A program made the translations under genes and the position numbers. A stretch of DNA of 64,000 bases from assembly GCA_944363975.1 (NCBI GenBank), contig CALVVU010000003.1, positions 1-64,000 of the forward strand, written 5' to 3'. Positions 26,086-36,686 of the stretch are shown here, piece after piece. Every line of letters starts with the position of its first letter. Positions within the stretch are counted from its first letter, which is position 1. Source of the DNA: Candidatus Coprovivens excrementavium. Lineage in GTDB: Bacteria; Bacillota_I; Bacilli_A; RF39; UBA660. A model generated the notes under the pieces. It was not told where the DNA came from. It saw only the letters and a list, made by a program, of their open reading frames with translations, and searched no databases.

Positions 26086-29000
26086 ATGGTACTTAAATAT
26101 AGATTAAAAAAGTTGCCTAAAAGAAAAATACTTGTTTGGTTTGCTTTTATTTTTCTTTTTGTTTTTTCAATATATTCAATGGTTAGATATTATGCTGTTG
26201 CTTCAATGGGGGCTATGAATAGTGGTATTTCTGGAGATACAGTTGTAGTAAATGATTTAGAAACTGATTGGAATTACTATATGAGTCTTAATTATACAGA
26301 GATTACTAGCAAAACGGAATTACCTAATAAGAATAGTGATAAATATAATCAAGATACATTAGTGGCAGTGCAAATTAATTATGATGGTCATGATATAAAT
26401 GATTCTTCTTTAGTTGGAAAAATATCTGGTACTGAGCCTCAATCTAAGTTGGTTTATTATAAGTATTATCCTGTTGTAAATGGTAAAGTAACAATTGAAT
26501 TGATTGATAATCCTTATACAGCTAGACCTACAGGACATGGATTTAATGGTTGGGTATGTGATGATGAAGCAACAAATGGTTTAGATTGCTCAAAGTTAAC
26601 ATTTTCTTATGATGATGAATATTATACTAGGTATGTTACTATTGATAAACCTGCTAATCCTGATTCTAGCGGAGATTATACAGTAGTGTTAAATCTTAAA
26701 GCTAGTTGGACAACGGCTGATGTAGAGACATCTATTAATACAGCTTATTATAATTTTAAAGATAAATCAATGCAAAATATAGGTGGAACACCTATTATAG
26801 AAACTGTTCCAGTATATAGAGTTATTTATGAGTTTAAAGATAATGTTACATATTTTATTTTAAGGACTGCTAATAGATATACTTATTATTCAGGATATCC
26901 AGTACGTGGTGGTAGTTATATTAATAATACTAGATGTAATAGTCGTAATGGTTGTCAATATTTAGAGGAAGTTGAATGGAATGATAGTTACGATGAAAAT
27001 CTAACCTATTATGTTGGTGAAATATCTAGTTCATGGTTTGGGAATCGATTAAGCAATCAGCGTGAAGCAGTTGAAAGTGATTTTGATGTAATTCAAACTG
27101 ATGAAATAATTGATTATGAAGAAGCTATAGTTGGTTATGAAGTAGATTATAATGACGGAGATTTATTAACTGGTTATTATTATAAAACAACTTATAATTC
27201 TGGTGATGATGCTTCTTTATATTACAATACTAATGGTGTATCTTGTGATGATACAACTTGTAGAAGTGGTTCAACGGTTTATAAATTGATTCAGTATGGT
27301 GAAAATACAGAGATATCCTATACTTTAAGCAATGGAGAAAAATGGGTTGAAGGCGATGATGGTTCAACTTGTAAGACAACAATTGATGTATGGAAAAAAT
27401 GTAATATTCAAACACCTAGATTAGATGATGAGGGAAATGTTGTCTATGAAAATGGCGAAATTGTATATGATATTAAAGAGGTTAATGTTAATCAAGCAAA
27501 TGATTATTATTATTTAGTTACAAGAGATACAAATATTTTAGATTTATCTTCTAATAATAATGATTTAGGTGATATGAATCTTGATGTTCCTTATACATTA
27601 AGTGGTAACTATGATGGAACTAGTAATGGTACTGTTGAAATAGATAGAGGATCTTTATCTCTTGAAGATGATATGGTTATAGAACATTTAGAAGTTACAG
27701 GTTTAAATGTTTCGACTGGAACTTCTAGGTCTACTTCATATGCTATTTTTGCTAATGATTTTAATTTAAAAATCGGACGAGGAATGACTGCAACTGGTGG
27801 ATATTATGGTTCTGAAGGCATGGTTGCTTATGGAGTAATTAGTTCTAGTACGGGTAGAAATGATGTTAGAAACAAGGTTATTGTTGAAACCGGACATTAT
27901 AATTATTTGAAAGCTACAGGTAATGGTAGTTTAACAGATGAAAGAGTTATTTCATGGTATGGTAATGATTATGACCGTGTTACCGGAAATGATAATAATT
28001 TAATTGTTGAATTCCAAGCTTTAGCTTCCGATTCTGGTAATCATAATAGTTCTTCGATAACACCAACTTCACAAATGGTTATCAAAAGTGGAACGTATGG
28101 TGAACATATAATTAATGGAAGTGGTAGCACATCAACTTCTTCTTATTATACATATGGTGTTTATGCTGGAGGTATATCTGGAGGTAATTCAACTTCATTT
28201 AGAACTTTGAAAATTGAAGGTGGTCGTATCTTTAGTGTTAATGGTGGACCATGTATTTATAGTTCTAATAGTGTTGGAAATGTTATTGCTATATATATGA
28301 CAGGTGGTACTGTAGATAATATAGTTGGTGGTGCTGGTACATCTGAAACTTATGGAAATCGTATTGTTTCGGTAACTGGAGGAACAGTTAATAATGCTGT
28401 TGCCGGTGGAAGTAATAGTTATAGTACTAGTGGTGGTTCAAGTGCTGGTCCATTTAGAGGAGATACGTTAGTTTATATTGGTGGTAATGCAGTCATTGGT
28501 GGAACGCCGGCAACTGTTGAAGGTAATCGTGATGATTATCCTGGAATGCTTTATGCAGTTACTCCCGGAAGTGTATTCGGTGCTGGACTTGGATTGCAAA
28601 ATCAAAGTAGTCGTGGAGTTGCTTATGAAACGCATGTAATTATCAATGGTGGTACTATAAAAAATAATGTTTATGGCGGCGGTAACTATGGTATTGCTGG
28701 GTATAGTGGTTCAGCGACATCAAAAATTGATATTTTAGATGGTGTTGTAGAAGGTTCTGTTTTTGGTGGCGCTAATAGTAATGGATTTGGTTCAAATGGT
28801 GACAATACATATTTAGTTGATATAAATGTGTCTGGTGGTACTATTGGATATTTATATGGTGGATCTAATTCAACAGGAACTGTTTATGCGGATGTTGATA
28901 TTGATATAACTGGAGGAACAATTGTTAATGATGTCTTTGGTGGAGGATATGGTAACAATACAAGAGTAAATGGAACTATTAATATTGATACAAAGACTAA

Positions 29001-32000
29001 TGATGATTCTAGTTTAATTGCTAAAAATATTTATGGTGGTAGTGCTAATGGATCTGTTAATAGTTCATATAGTGATACAACTAATGTAACAATAGATGGT
29101 GGAACTGTTACAGATTCTGTGTATGGAGCTGGTAAAGGTGAAACTGCTACACCTCAAACAAGTGGAGATATTACAGTTACTGTTTTGAATGGTAATATAA
29201 ATCGTGTTTTTGGTGGTAACAATTTAAGAGGTACATTAAGTCATAGTGGTGATGAGTTACAAGTAATTGTTAATGGTGGAACTATTAATGAAGTATTTGG
29301 TGGTAGTAATGGTAATAATGCTGGTGCTACTGAAACGAATGTAACAATTAATGGCGGCCGTATTTTATCTGCTGTTTATGGTGGCGGTAATCAAGCAACG
29401 ACAACAACTTCAAATGTAACGGTTAATGGAGGCACATTTGCAGAGTTTGATGGAGAAGGATATTTGGTAGGAACAGCTGGAGAAGTTTATGGTGGTGGAT
29501 ATGCTGCTGCCGTAACAACAACAAACGTTAATATCGAAAATGGTTCTAATGTTTATAATGTATATGGTGGTTCTAATCAACAAGGTTTAGTTAGAACATC
29601 AAATGTTAATAATAATGGTGGAAATGTTTTATGTAATACTTATGGTGGTGGAAATATCGCTGAGGTTACAACTTCAAATAATAATTTGAATGGAACAGAA
29701 TACACATATAAGCTAAAGGATAACGAAACTGTTTATAATACTTCATGTGGAAACGCTTTTGGTGGTGGAGCTAAAGCTGATGTTAATAATTCTAATATTA
29801 CTTTAAAAGGTAGTACATTATTAAATGTATATGGCGGCTCTAATCAAGCAGGAACAGTTAGTAATTCAAATGTTGTTATAAACAACGGAAATGTTCAAAC
29901 AGTATTTGGTGGTAATAATGCTGGTGGTTCAACTGTTAATTCGAATGTTTCTATTAATGAAAGTGATGGAACTTTAGCAGTTTTAAATGTCTTTGGTGGA
30001 AGTAATGGTAGCGGCGCTACTATAGATGGAAACACTTATACAGAAATACGAAATGGAACAGTAACACAAGATGTTTTCGGTGGAGGAAATGAAGCCAAAG
30101 TTATTGGTTCAACAGAAGTAAATATGTATGCCGGAACAGTACGAAGCCTTTATGGTGGTGGTAAATCGTCATTTATCGGCGATGCTGTAGCTGGAAGTAC
30201 TGGCGAATTTGTTTCTGGAGCTGAGGAAGGTTCAACAGTAGTTAATGTAGTTAGTGGAACGGTAAATAAAAATGTTTATGGTTCAGGTAACTCTTCCTTT
30301 GTTTATGGTTCAACAGAAGTAAATATAGCTGATGCAGCAATTGATAAGTTGGGATTATATTCTGATAGTGTTAATAAAGTTTTAACGATTAATGGTAGTA
30401 TTTTTGGTGGTAGTGAAACTAATGCTGAAGAGTCTACAAAATATGATTATAGTTATAAAGGTGTTACTGGAGATGCGACGATTAACGTATATGGTAAATC
30501 TTACGTAAATGCTAATAAACCTTCATTAAATATCGTTGGTTCAATATATGGATCTGGTAATAATTCAGCAACAGCTGGTATAACTACTTTATATGTTGAT
30601 AGCTTTGGTTTAAAAAATGCACCTGCTGAATCTACTTCAATTCAACGCTTTAGTTATGTTTATATTAATGATAGTAATTGGATTTTAAATGGTGATCGAG
30701 ATAGAGCTAATGGAAAAATATATAGATATTCTTTTGTTAGAATAGATAATTTATATTTACTTGGTACTGAAAGTAGTAATAATCAATTAAATGGTTCTTC
30801 ATTATACTTAGTAAGTGGTTCTACTTGGTTGAGTAGTATTTATAGTGGAACAATGAATGGTTCAATTAATCCGGATAATTTTGTTGCACAAACAACAACA
30901 GAGAATAATGGAACTTTAGTAAATGCTAATTCAGATAATCGTATTTATATGTATGCAAATAAAGTATTATCTATTTCGGCTTCTGAAGAGCCTTCATATG
31001 ATGCAACATCAACACCTGCTGGTTCAGTACATGGTATGACTTTCTTAGGAATGTATGTGTCTCAAGGTGATTCTATTCAAACTGGTATATATAATTCTAT
31101 TTATAAAGATGATGATGTAGTTGATGTGGATATTTATAATCAAATAAGTAGTGATGCTTATACATTCGTTTATGGTAAGCATGATTATGAGCCTGATGAG
31201 CAAATACGAACTAACGGGTATTATACTAATTACTATGATATTGAAACTAATAAGGTTAATGTTGATTATGTCGGTGTTACTCCAACAAATGCTTTATATT
31301 ATAAGTGGGTTATTGGTAAAGAATTAACGGAAATTAATGTTGATTTACAGGCAACACGTTATTCTGTAGATGGTGCAGTTAATAAAACGATTACACTTGA
31401 AGAATTAAGAGAAATTGTTGATGGCGAGTCACAAGAGTGGCGTGATGCAACAATGAAGATTGAGAATATTGATACGTCTGATTTCCAAGCACGTAGTAAT
31501 GATGTAGTAAATCCTTATGATACGGTTTTAATCGATAAGAGTGAAATTAAATCTTATAACTTAGATGATGTCGATGGTAATGGAGTAGTAGATGCTAATC
31601 AAAATTTTGCTTTGTCAATGGGTACTACTTCTGCTGGATGGCTGAATAATTATAAGACTAATTTCTATGATAATGGTAATAGTGATGGCTTTGGAGATAA
31701 TTTCTGTACTGTTGATGCAACTGGTGATTGTATCGGTGATAGTGTTTATTTATATGATTCAACAACAACACAAAGAAGTTTATCTTTTTGGCTATATTAT
31801 TCTAAGAATCTTGATTTTTCGGTAGCTCGTAATCAAGATGAAGAAAATATTATTATTCCTTTAGGTACAATTTATATTTATACGACATTTACAAATCCAC
31901 ATGGTGATCCTACTGATGCTGGTTCAACAGTACCTGTTGTTATAAAAGTTAATGTTTCAATGTTTGAAGGAGATACTGATACTTATGGTAAAGCTATTTC

Positions 32001-33705
32001 ACCTGGTAAAAAGTATGAAGTATTCCAAAATAGACCAACGTCTATTTCATCAAATAGTTCATTTAGTATTTATCAATCTTTATCATTAGATTTAAACTCA
32101 GAAATGTTAAGTAGTAGTAAAGGTGAAAAATGGAGTGTTGATAAAGTTTACAACAAAGCTTATACAACGACAGATGATAATGGTCAACTTCTTGAAGTAA
32201 GTGAATCTTATCGTTATTTGAATTCTTCTTATGTTTTCCCTGTGGGAACAAAGATAACAATGCTAGATTTAGCTGATGGAGAACAATATTATTATGTAGT
32301 TAATCAAGAATCGTATGAGGATATGTTACAGGTTAAGAATGATGAAGGTGTAGCTAAATACATGCTGGAAGATTTTATTCGTATGGGTAGTACGGATGCC
32401 AATAATAAGTATGATGATGATATGAATGGTGAAGATAGTACAAAATATTACCATGTCGAAGGCAGTGGTGATGATGAAACTGAATTAGCGATTGAGGAGT
32501 TTGTCTTTACTGTTGATTTTTCAGGGGTAGCTGAACAGGATTTGGTTACTGAAGTTACACAGGCTCATTTATATATGAATTTAGCTCGTAAGGAAAATGG
32601 TTCAGAGCGAGTAATTTTAACACCACAAGGTATTCCTACGCAAGATATGACATATACAATTTATCCTGATGTTACATCAGAAATAACGACGATAGGTGGT
32701 TTTGTTCAGGATGATGGTAGTTATACTGATGAAACAACTTTATACGTTGGAGAGTCTACTAGTCTAAATTTAAATACGACATTGATTCAGAAAGATAGTG
32801 AAGGTAATATTTTGAATAATGTATCTGATTCAACGTATGATGATTATAAATTAGGAGCAATAATTTCGGTTATGAGACCTAAACTAGATTCTGAGGGTAA
32901 TGAAATTATTGAAAATGGTGAAGTTGTTTATGAAAGAGTAACGCAAGATTTATTTGGTACAGTTATATCTATAAATGGAGTAGATTATTATCCACAGACA
33001 GATGGAACAACAAGAATTGAATTGGCTGGAAGAATTACAGATGTAATTTCTAGCTTGAATATTGATTTTGCAAATTCTAGTTTGAATCATGATAAATATA
33101 AATTAGTTGTTGAAACATTTGCTACATATGATGGTTTATATTATGGTGATTATACTCCTACTTATAATGAGTACACGTTTGAGTTATTAAATAATCAATA
33201 CGGTTTGGATGTTGATGTAGATCCAATTCAAGTAACACATGATGTTAATACTGGACTTGATAAAGATGGTAGTTTAGAGATTAAGTATGAAGTTAAGACT
33301 AAAAATGGTTTAGCAGATCCTAATTTGAAGATTTCAATTCAAAGACGTAGTTATGATTCAACTTACGATACTATATATGAAAATATTGACTTAAAAGGTT
33401 TAGCAACCTCATTATACGTAGATGACAGTGCAACAAATATGTTAAATTCATGTTATAGTACTGAATCTGATGGTTCATGTTTAGTATATAATTTGACTGA
33501 TATTGGAAATAGTTTTGATGGAGATACTTATAATGTTTCATTAACAATGAAGAGTGGTCCTACTGATGATGAAATTAATGATAAGGTTAATTCAGAGTGG
33601 AAATCAGGAACGTATAGAGTTATATTTACTATGTACGATGGTGATGTTCCAGTAGGTGAAGTGTATGAGTATTTAATTATTAGAAGTTTAGATGTTGATG
33701 AGTGA
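26086..33705 (+). CDS. Giant Gly-Gly repeat surface protein
   Basis: 2539 residues. A positively charged start and one hydrophobic segment (about 11-36) give a signal or anchor. Residues about 125-210 contain a Listeria-Bacteroides-type (Flg_new/InlB) unit (GHGFNGWVC). Residues about 550-1510 hold about two dozen units ending in VYGGGN / VFGGSN, separated by V-NGGT strands; these should stack as a right-handed beta-helix or similar solenoid. A DVDGNGVVD calcium-type loop lies near 1830. No LPxTG motif or C-terminal membrane helix is seen. AGGAAG is 8 bases before the ATG at 26086. It opens the export cluster. Adhesin or matrix role is inference. Confidence 0.8.
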   Translation: MVLKYRLKKLPKRKILVWFAFIFLFVFSIYSMVRYYAVASMGAMNSGISGDTVVVNDLETDWNYYMSLNYTEITSKTELPNKNSDKYNQDTLVAVQINYDGHDINDSSLVGKISGTEPQSKLVYYKYYPVVNGKVTIELIDNPYTARPTGHGFNGWVCDDEATNGLDCSKLTFSYDDEYYTRYVTIDKPANPDSSGDYTVVLNLKASWTTADVETSINTAYYNFKDKSMQNIGGTPIIETVPVYRVIYEFKDNVTYFILRTANRYTYYSGYPVRGGSYINNTRCNSRNGCQYLEEVEWNDSYDENLTYYVGEISSSWFGNRLSNQREAVESDFDVIQTDEIIDYEEAIVGYEVDYNDGDLLTGYYYKTTYNSGDDASLYYNTNGVSCDDTTCRSGSTVYKLIQYGENTEISYTLSNGEKWVEGDDGSTCKTTIDVWKKCNIQTPRLDDEGNVVYENGEIVYDIKEVNVNQANDYYYLVTRDTNILDLSSNNNDLGDMNLDVPYTLSGNYDGTSNGTVEIDRGSLSLEDDMVIEHLEVTGLNVSTGTSRSTSYAIFANDFNLKIGRGMTATGGYYGSEGMVAYGVISSSTGRNDVRNKVIVETGHYNYLKATGNGSLTDERVISWYGNDYDRVTGNDNNLIVEFQALASDSGNHNSSSITPTSQMVIKSGTYGEHIINGSGSTSTSSYYTYGVYAGGISGGNSTSFRTLKIEGGRIFSVNGGPCIYSSNSVGNVIAIYMTGGTVDNIVGGAGTSETYGNRIVSVTGGTVNNAVAGGSNSYSTSGGSSAGPFRGDTLVYIGGNAVIGGTPATVEGNRDDYPGMLYAVTPGSVFGAGLGLQNQSSRGVAYETHVIINGGTIKNNVYGGGNYGIAGYSGSATSKIDILDGVVEGSVFGGANSNGFGSNGDNTYLVDINVSGGTIGYLYGGSNSTGTVYADVDIDITGGTIVNDVFGGGYGNNTRVNGTINIDTKTNDDSSLIAKNIYGGSANGSVNSSYSDTTNVTIDGGTVTDSVYGAGKGETATPQTSGDITVTVLNGNINRVFGGNNLRGTLSHSGDELQVIVNGGTINEVFGGSNGNNAGATETNVTINGGRILSAVYGGGNQATTTTSNVTVNGGTFAEFDGEGYLVGTAGEVYGGGYAAAVTTTNVNIENGSNVYNVYGGSNQQGLVRTSNVNNNGGNVLCNTYGGGNIAEVTTSNNNLNGTEYTYKLKDNETVYNTSCGNAFGGGAKADVNNSNITLKGSTLLNVYGGSNQAGTVSNSNVVINNGNVQTVFGGNNAGGSTVNSNVSINESDGTLAVLNVFGGSNGSGATIDGNTYTEIRNGTVTQDVFGGGNEAKVIGSTEVNMYAGTVRSLYGGGKSSFIGDAVAGSTGEFVSGAEEGSTVVNVVSGTVNKNVYGSGNSSFVYGSTEVNIADAAIDKLGLYSDSVNKVLTINGSIFGGSETNAEESTKYDYSYKGVTGDATINVYGKSYVNANKPSLNIVGSIYGSGNNSATAGITTLYVDSFGLKNAPAESTSIQRFSYVYINDSNWILNGDRDRANGKIYRYSFVRIDNLYLLGTESSNNQLNGSSLYLVSGSTWLSSIYSGTMNGSINPDNFVAQTTTENNGTLVNANSDNRIYMYANKVLSISASEEPSYDATSTPAGSVHGMTFLGMYVSQGDSIQTGIYNSIYKDDDVVDVDIYNQISSDAYTFVYGKHDYEPDEQIRTNGYYTNYYDIETNKVNVDYVGVTPTNALYYKWVIGKELTEINVDLQATRYSVDGAVNKTITLEELREIVDGESQEWRDATMKIENIDTSDFQARSNDVVNPYDTVLIDKSEIKSYNLDDVDGNGVVDANQNFALSMGTTSAGWLNNYKTNFYDNGNSDGFGDNFCTVDATGDCIGDSVYLYDSTTTQRSLSFWLYYSKNLDFSVARNQDEENIIIPLGTIYIYTTFTNPHGDPTDAGSTVPVVIKVNVSMFEGDTDTYGKAISPGKKYEVFQNRPTSISSNSSFSIYQSLSLDLNSEMLSSSKGEKWSVDKVYNKAYTTTDDNGQLLEVSESYRYLNSSYVFPVGTKITMLDLADGEQYYYVVNQESYEDMLQVKNDEGVAKYMLEDFIRMGSTDANNKYDDDMNGEDSTKYYHVEGSGDDETELAIEEFVFTVDFSGVAEQDLVTEVTQAHLYMNLARKENGSERVILTPQGIPTQDMTYTIYPDVTSEITTIGGFVQDDGSYTDETTLYVGESTSLNLNTTLIQKDSEGNILNNVSDSTYDDYKLGAIISVMRPKLDSEGNEIIENGEVVYERVTQDLFGTVISINGVDYYPQTDGTTRIELAGRITDVISSLNIDFANSSLNHDKYKLVVETFATYDGLYYGDYTPTYNEYTFELLNNQYGLDVDVDPIQVTHDVNTGLDKDGSLEIKYEVKTKNGLADPNLKISIQRRSYDSTYDTIYENIDLKGLATSLYVDDSATNMLNSCYSTESDGSCLVYNLTDIGNSFDGDTYNVSLTMKSGPTDDEINDKVNSEWKSGTYRVIFTMYDGDVPVGEVYEYLIIRSLDVDE

Positions 33706-33725
33706 TGAAGGGAGTAGTTGATAGT

Positions 33726-33845
33726 ATGGAAGTAAAAGTTGAAGATCTTAGTTTTAATGAATTAATTGATTTGTTTAAAGCGGCACAAGAGTTTGTAGAA
33801 TTTTTAACGATTGAAGAAAATACAGAAGTAGAAAAGAGGAAGTAA
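33726..33845 (+). CDS. 39-residue acidic helical protein
   Basis: A short frame (MEVKVEDLSFNELIDLFKAA at its start) that ends one base before the ATG of the next gene. An in-frame ATG at 33705 overlaps the giant gene's stop (TGATG) and would give 46 residues. GGGAG lies 11 bases ahead of 33726. One predicted amphipathic helix; no family recognised. Its tight packing between two genes supports expression. Confidence 0.5.
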   Translation: MEVKVEDLSFNELIDLFKAAQEFVEFLTIEENTEVEKRK

Positions 33846-33846
33846 C

Positions 33847-35421
33847 ATGGGAATTAAAAAATTAGAAGATTTTAATCACGATATTGAAGTTGCTAAAGAA
33901 GTTCTTTCTAGTATGCCGATTAATAATGCTAAGAACTTAGCTTTGTACAAAAATAAAGTGGGAGAATTAAAACAAGAATTTGAGGGGTATAGAAATCAGC
34001 TATTTTCGGAAATGAAAAGACGCTCAGAAAAGTATTTAAATTATAAGCCTTCTAGTAGGTTGGAATTGGTTAGAAAGGAATTATTGGATTATAAAGACAT
34101 TGGTCTTTTTAATCCAATGAATTCACCATTTGAAAAGATGGGATTTGATACTTTACTTTATAGTTTAACTCATTATTATAAGAATGATTTAGCTTCAGTT
34201 AATAGTGATATAAAAGAAGCTTTAAGTAAGTTTGAAACTGTTGGAATTACATTAACTGAAGATGATTTTGTTTATAGTAATTATGCGCGTAAATATATTA
34301 AAGAATTCTTGAAAAATGATGATTTAGAAAGAATGAAAGATATATTTGAAGATTTACATTGGAAATGTCCTGATGTTATTTCACATATTGAAGCTAGTTT
34401 TAGAATTTTGTTTAATAAAAATATTAAGGTGTTTGAAAAATATATTGATGATAAAAAGAAAGAGATTATTCAAGATAATTTAACTTTTGATGATTATTTG
34501 TTGAAGAAGAATAATTTAACAAAAGAATTATTTGAATTAGAAAACTTTGATATCGATGTTGTAATTAATAATTTTATGAATGGTGATTTATTATTAAATG
34601 ATTATAGCATTGTTAATGTTAGTAAATGTTATTCAAAATTCTTAGGTGATAATTGTGATGTTTCTAAGGGTAAAGAAAAAATTGATGATTTTAAAAATTT
34701 ATACTTTAATTTAAAAGAATTTAAAAATTATTTAAAATATTCATATGTTTTAGATGATGTAAAGGCTAAGTATAAAGAAAAAGATGCTCATGTAGGTGAA
34801 ACAGCTAAGATAATAAAAGAAATTGATGAAATTATTAGTGAATTAATTCGTTTAACAAGCGAAATTAATGAAGGTTCAACTAAAGGATTCTTATTTTTTA
34901 AGAAAAAAGTTGATATTGATAAACATTATTTATTAGTTAATGAGAAAATTAAAGAATTAAGTGAAAAGTATGAAGAATATGATAAAGCTTTAATTTATGA
35001 AAAAATGAATAGCTATATTACTGATACTTCATCTATTTATGACGTTTTTCGCTTTGTACTAGGATTTAAAGGATATTTAAGATCTTGCATAAAAGGTCAT
35101 GAAGAAGATGTGGATATTAATAAAGTAAAAGAAACAGTAAAAGATTTTGAAGCTTTTCTATCAGATCCGAATGTAATGATTCTAAGAAATGTAATTTTCA
35201 GTGTTGATAGTGATGTTGCTGAAATAATTATGGATCATTATAAATTACTAGAAATAAATCTTAATAGAGATAATTTAACTATTGATGGTATAGATGAAAT
35301 GTTAAATTATTTAAAAATTATTATTATAAGCAGTTGTTTAGATAAAAACGATATAGCTATAGATTTTATTTTAGATTTATTTGAAAGTAAGAAGTTAATC
35401 GAAATGTATAAAAATGTTTAA
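33847..35421 (+). CDS. Unknown helical cytoplasmic protein
   Basis: 524 residues, no signal peptide or membrane segment, rich in Lys, Glu and Asp, and almost entirely helical with several coiled-coil stretches (for example around 330-395). It is not recognised. It starts 1 base after the 39-residue gene, with GAGGAAG as ribosome site, so it is probably co-transcribed with the giant protein gene. A strong terminator follows. A cytoplasmic partner of the export cluster is a guess. Confidence 0.6.
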   Translation: MGIKKLEDFNHDIEVAKEVLSSMPINNAKNLALYKNKVGELKQEFEGYRNQLFSEMKRRSEKYLNYKPSSRLELVRKELLDYKDIGLFNPMNSPFEKMGFDTLLYSLTHYYKNDLASVNSDIKEALSKFETVGITLTEDDFVYSNYARKYIKEFLKNDDLERMKDIFEDLHWKCPDVISHIEASFRILFNKNIKVFEKYIDDKKKEIIQDNLTFDDYLLKKNNLTKELFELENFDIDVVINNFMNGDLLLNDYSIVNVSKCYSKFLGDNCDVSKGKEKIDDFKNLYFNLKEFKNYLKYSYVLDDVKAKYKEKDAHVGETAKIIKEIDEIISELIRLTSEINEGSTKGFLFFKKKVDIDKHYLLVNEKIKELSEKYEEYDKALIYEKMNSYITDTSSIYDVFRFVLGFKGYLRSCIKGHEEDVDINKVKETVKDFEAFLSDPNVMILRNVIFSVDSDVAEIIMDHYKLLEINLNRDNLTIDGIDEMLNYLKIIIISSCLDKNDIAIDFILDLFESKKLIEMYKNV

Positions 35422-35423
35422 AG

Positions 35424-35448
35424 AGGACTACTTTTGTAGTCTTTTTTT
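35424..35448 (+). terminator. Terminator
   Basis: GACTAC-TTTT-GTAGTC (35426-35441) then seven T. Confidence 0.9.
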
Positions 35449-35451
35449 GCA

Positions 35452-35480
35452 TTGAAAGTATTGTTTTATTATGATAAAAT
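35452..35480 (+). promoter_or_regulatory. Promoter of the SipW/McrB-like operon
   Basis: TTGAAA (35452-35457), 17 bases, TAAAAT (35475-35480), followed by the eight-gene cluster beginning at 35498. Confidence 0.6.
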
Positions 35481-35497
35481 TATTATGGTGATAATAT

Positions 35498-36031
35498 ATG
35501 AGGAGTATACTTAGGTCGATTCTTAAAATTTTATTTATTGTTTTTTTAGTTTTATATGTAGGAGTTGCTATTTTTGTAACTGCTTGCTTATTATGTTTAA
35601 ACGATCAAGGAATTACAGAATTTGGTAATACATCTTTGGTAATTGTTGATGAAGATTTATCTTCATCATATAAAAAAGGTGACTTGTTAGTTATATCTAA
35701 GGGTAAAGAAAATGGCGCTGAAGTTACGGAAGGTGATTATGTTTTCTTTTACAATCCATCTGATTCTTATGTAATAAATTATGCAGAAGTTAAAGAAATT
35801 CATGATACTAATGGTTATTATACTTATGTAGTAGGTAATGATTATAATATTTATTATGATTATTATGTAGGAAAAGATGTTGTTAACCTAAAGGGTATTG
35901 GAAGTATTTTAGCAATTTTAGAATCACAATTCGGATTCTTGGCTTTAATTATTTTACCTACAATGGTTGCAATCGTATTTGAAATTTATGCAATTATTAT
36001 TGAAATAATAGAATTAAAAAAAGAGGTATAG
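35498..36031 (+). CDS. SipW-like signal peptidase homologue lacking Ser and His
   Basis: 177 residues with the SipW/S26B layout: N-terminal membrane segment (about 8-33), soluble part, C-terminal membrane segment (about 145-170). Aligning DLSSSYKKGD with the family SMEPTIKVGD places aspartate D53 where the nucleophile serine belongs. In the second motif, INYAEV replaces THRV, putting Y95 in place of the histidine. It should therefore be inactive as a peptidase. It is the first gene of the operon, 1 base before a SipW-substrate-type gene, and an intact paralogue follows at 36687. Possible role: substrate presentation or assembly. Confidence 0.6.
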   Translation: MRSILRSILKILFIVFLVLYVGVAIFVTACLLCLNDQGITEFGNTSLVIVDEDLSSSYKKGDLLVISKGKENGAEVTEGDYVFFYNPSDSYVINYAEVKEIHDTNGYYTYVVGNDYNIYYDYYVGKDVVNLKGIGSILAILESQFGFLALIILPTMVAIVFEIYAIIIEIIELKKEV

Positions 36032-36032
36032 T

Positions 36033-36683
36033 ATGAATAGAAAGGTAAACTATTTAATTGCATTATCTTTCTTATTGATTTTAATACTTGGAAGTTCATA
36101 TGCTTTTAGTAAGTATAAAACAGAGGTTTCTGGAGAAGCTCAAGCTGATATAGCTAATTGGAATATTTCAGTAAATGATTGTAATATTACAAATCCAGAT
36201 AAAACAAATACAGCTTGCTTTGAAGAATCAATTGATTCAGAAAGTGGAGTTGTTACTTTGATTAAAAATTTTGGCGTAGATGATATTTCATATTCAAATA
36301 ATGGAAATGATAATGTTGTTAATGATAAGATTGCACCTGGTTCGAGTGGAAGCTTTAAAATTAAGATTAAACCTAATGATACAGAAGTTTCGATTAAGTA
36401 TACGTTAAAAGCTTGGTTAGCTGATGAGAATGTTGCAATAAAATTATATAGAAGTGATCCTAATAGTGATAATAAAATTCCTTTAGAAGAAGATGGGTAT
36501 ACAGGAATTATTAAATATTCTCCTGATAATACAATGTATGAAGATGTTATTACTCTATATGTAGATTGGATTTCTGAAGTTAGTGAAGAAGCTAATGCGG
36601 TTGATACTGAACTTGGTACTAATGGAGGAACACCTAAATTAGAAATTCCAGTTCAAATTGTTTTTGAACAATATATTGGTTAG
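36033..36683 (+). CDS. TasA/SipW-cognate-type exported protein
   Basis: 216 residues. The short leader MNRKVNYLIALSFLLILILG ends in SSYAFSKY, the type of site used by SipW signal peptidases. The mature part starts ADIANWNISVN and has alternating strands as in TasA/camelysin-like fibre subunits. It has a C-C pair (residues about 49 and 63). It lies between the degenerate and the intact SipW genes, spaced 1 and 3 bases. Fibre formation is inferred from the family only. Confidence 0.65.
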   Translation: MNRKVNYLIALSFLLILILGSSYAFSKYKTEVSGEAQADIANWNISVNDCNITNPDKTNTACFEESIDSESGVVTLIKNFGVDDISYSNNGNDNVVNDKIAPGSSGSFKIKIKPNDTEVSIKYTLKAWLADENVAIKLYRSDPNSDNKIPLEEDGYTGIIKYSPDNTMYEDVITLYVDWISEVSEEANAVDTELGTNGGTPKLEIPVQIVFEQYIG

Positions 36684-36686
36684 ATT

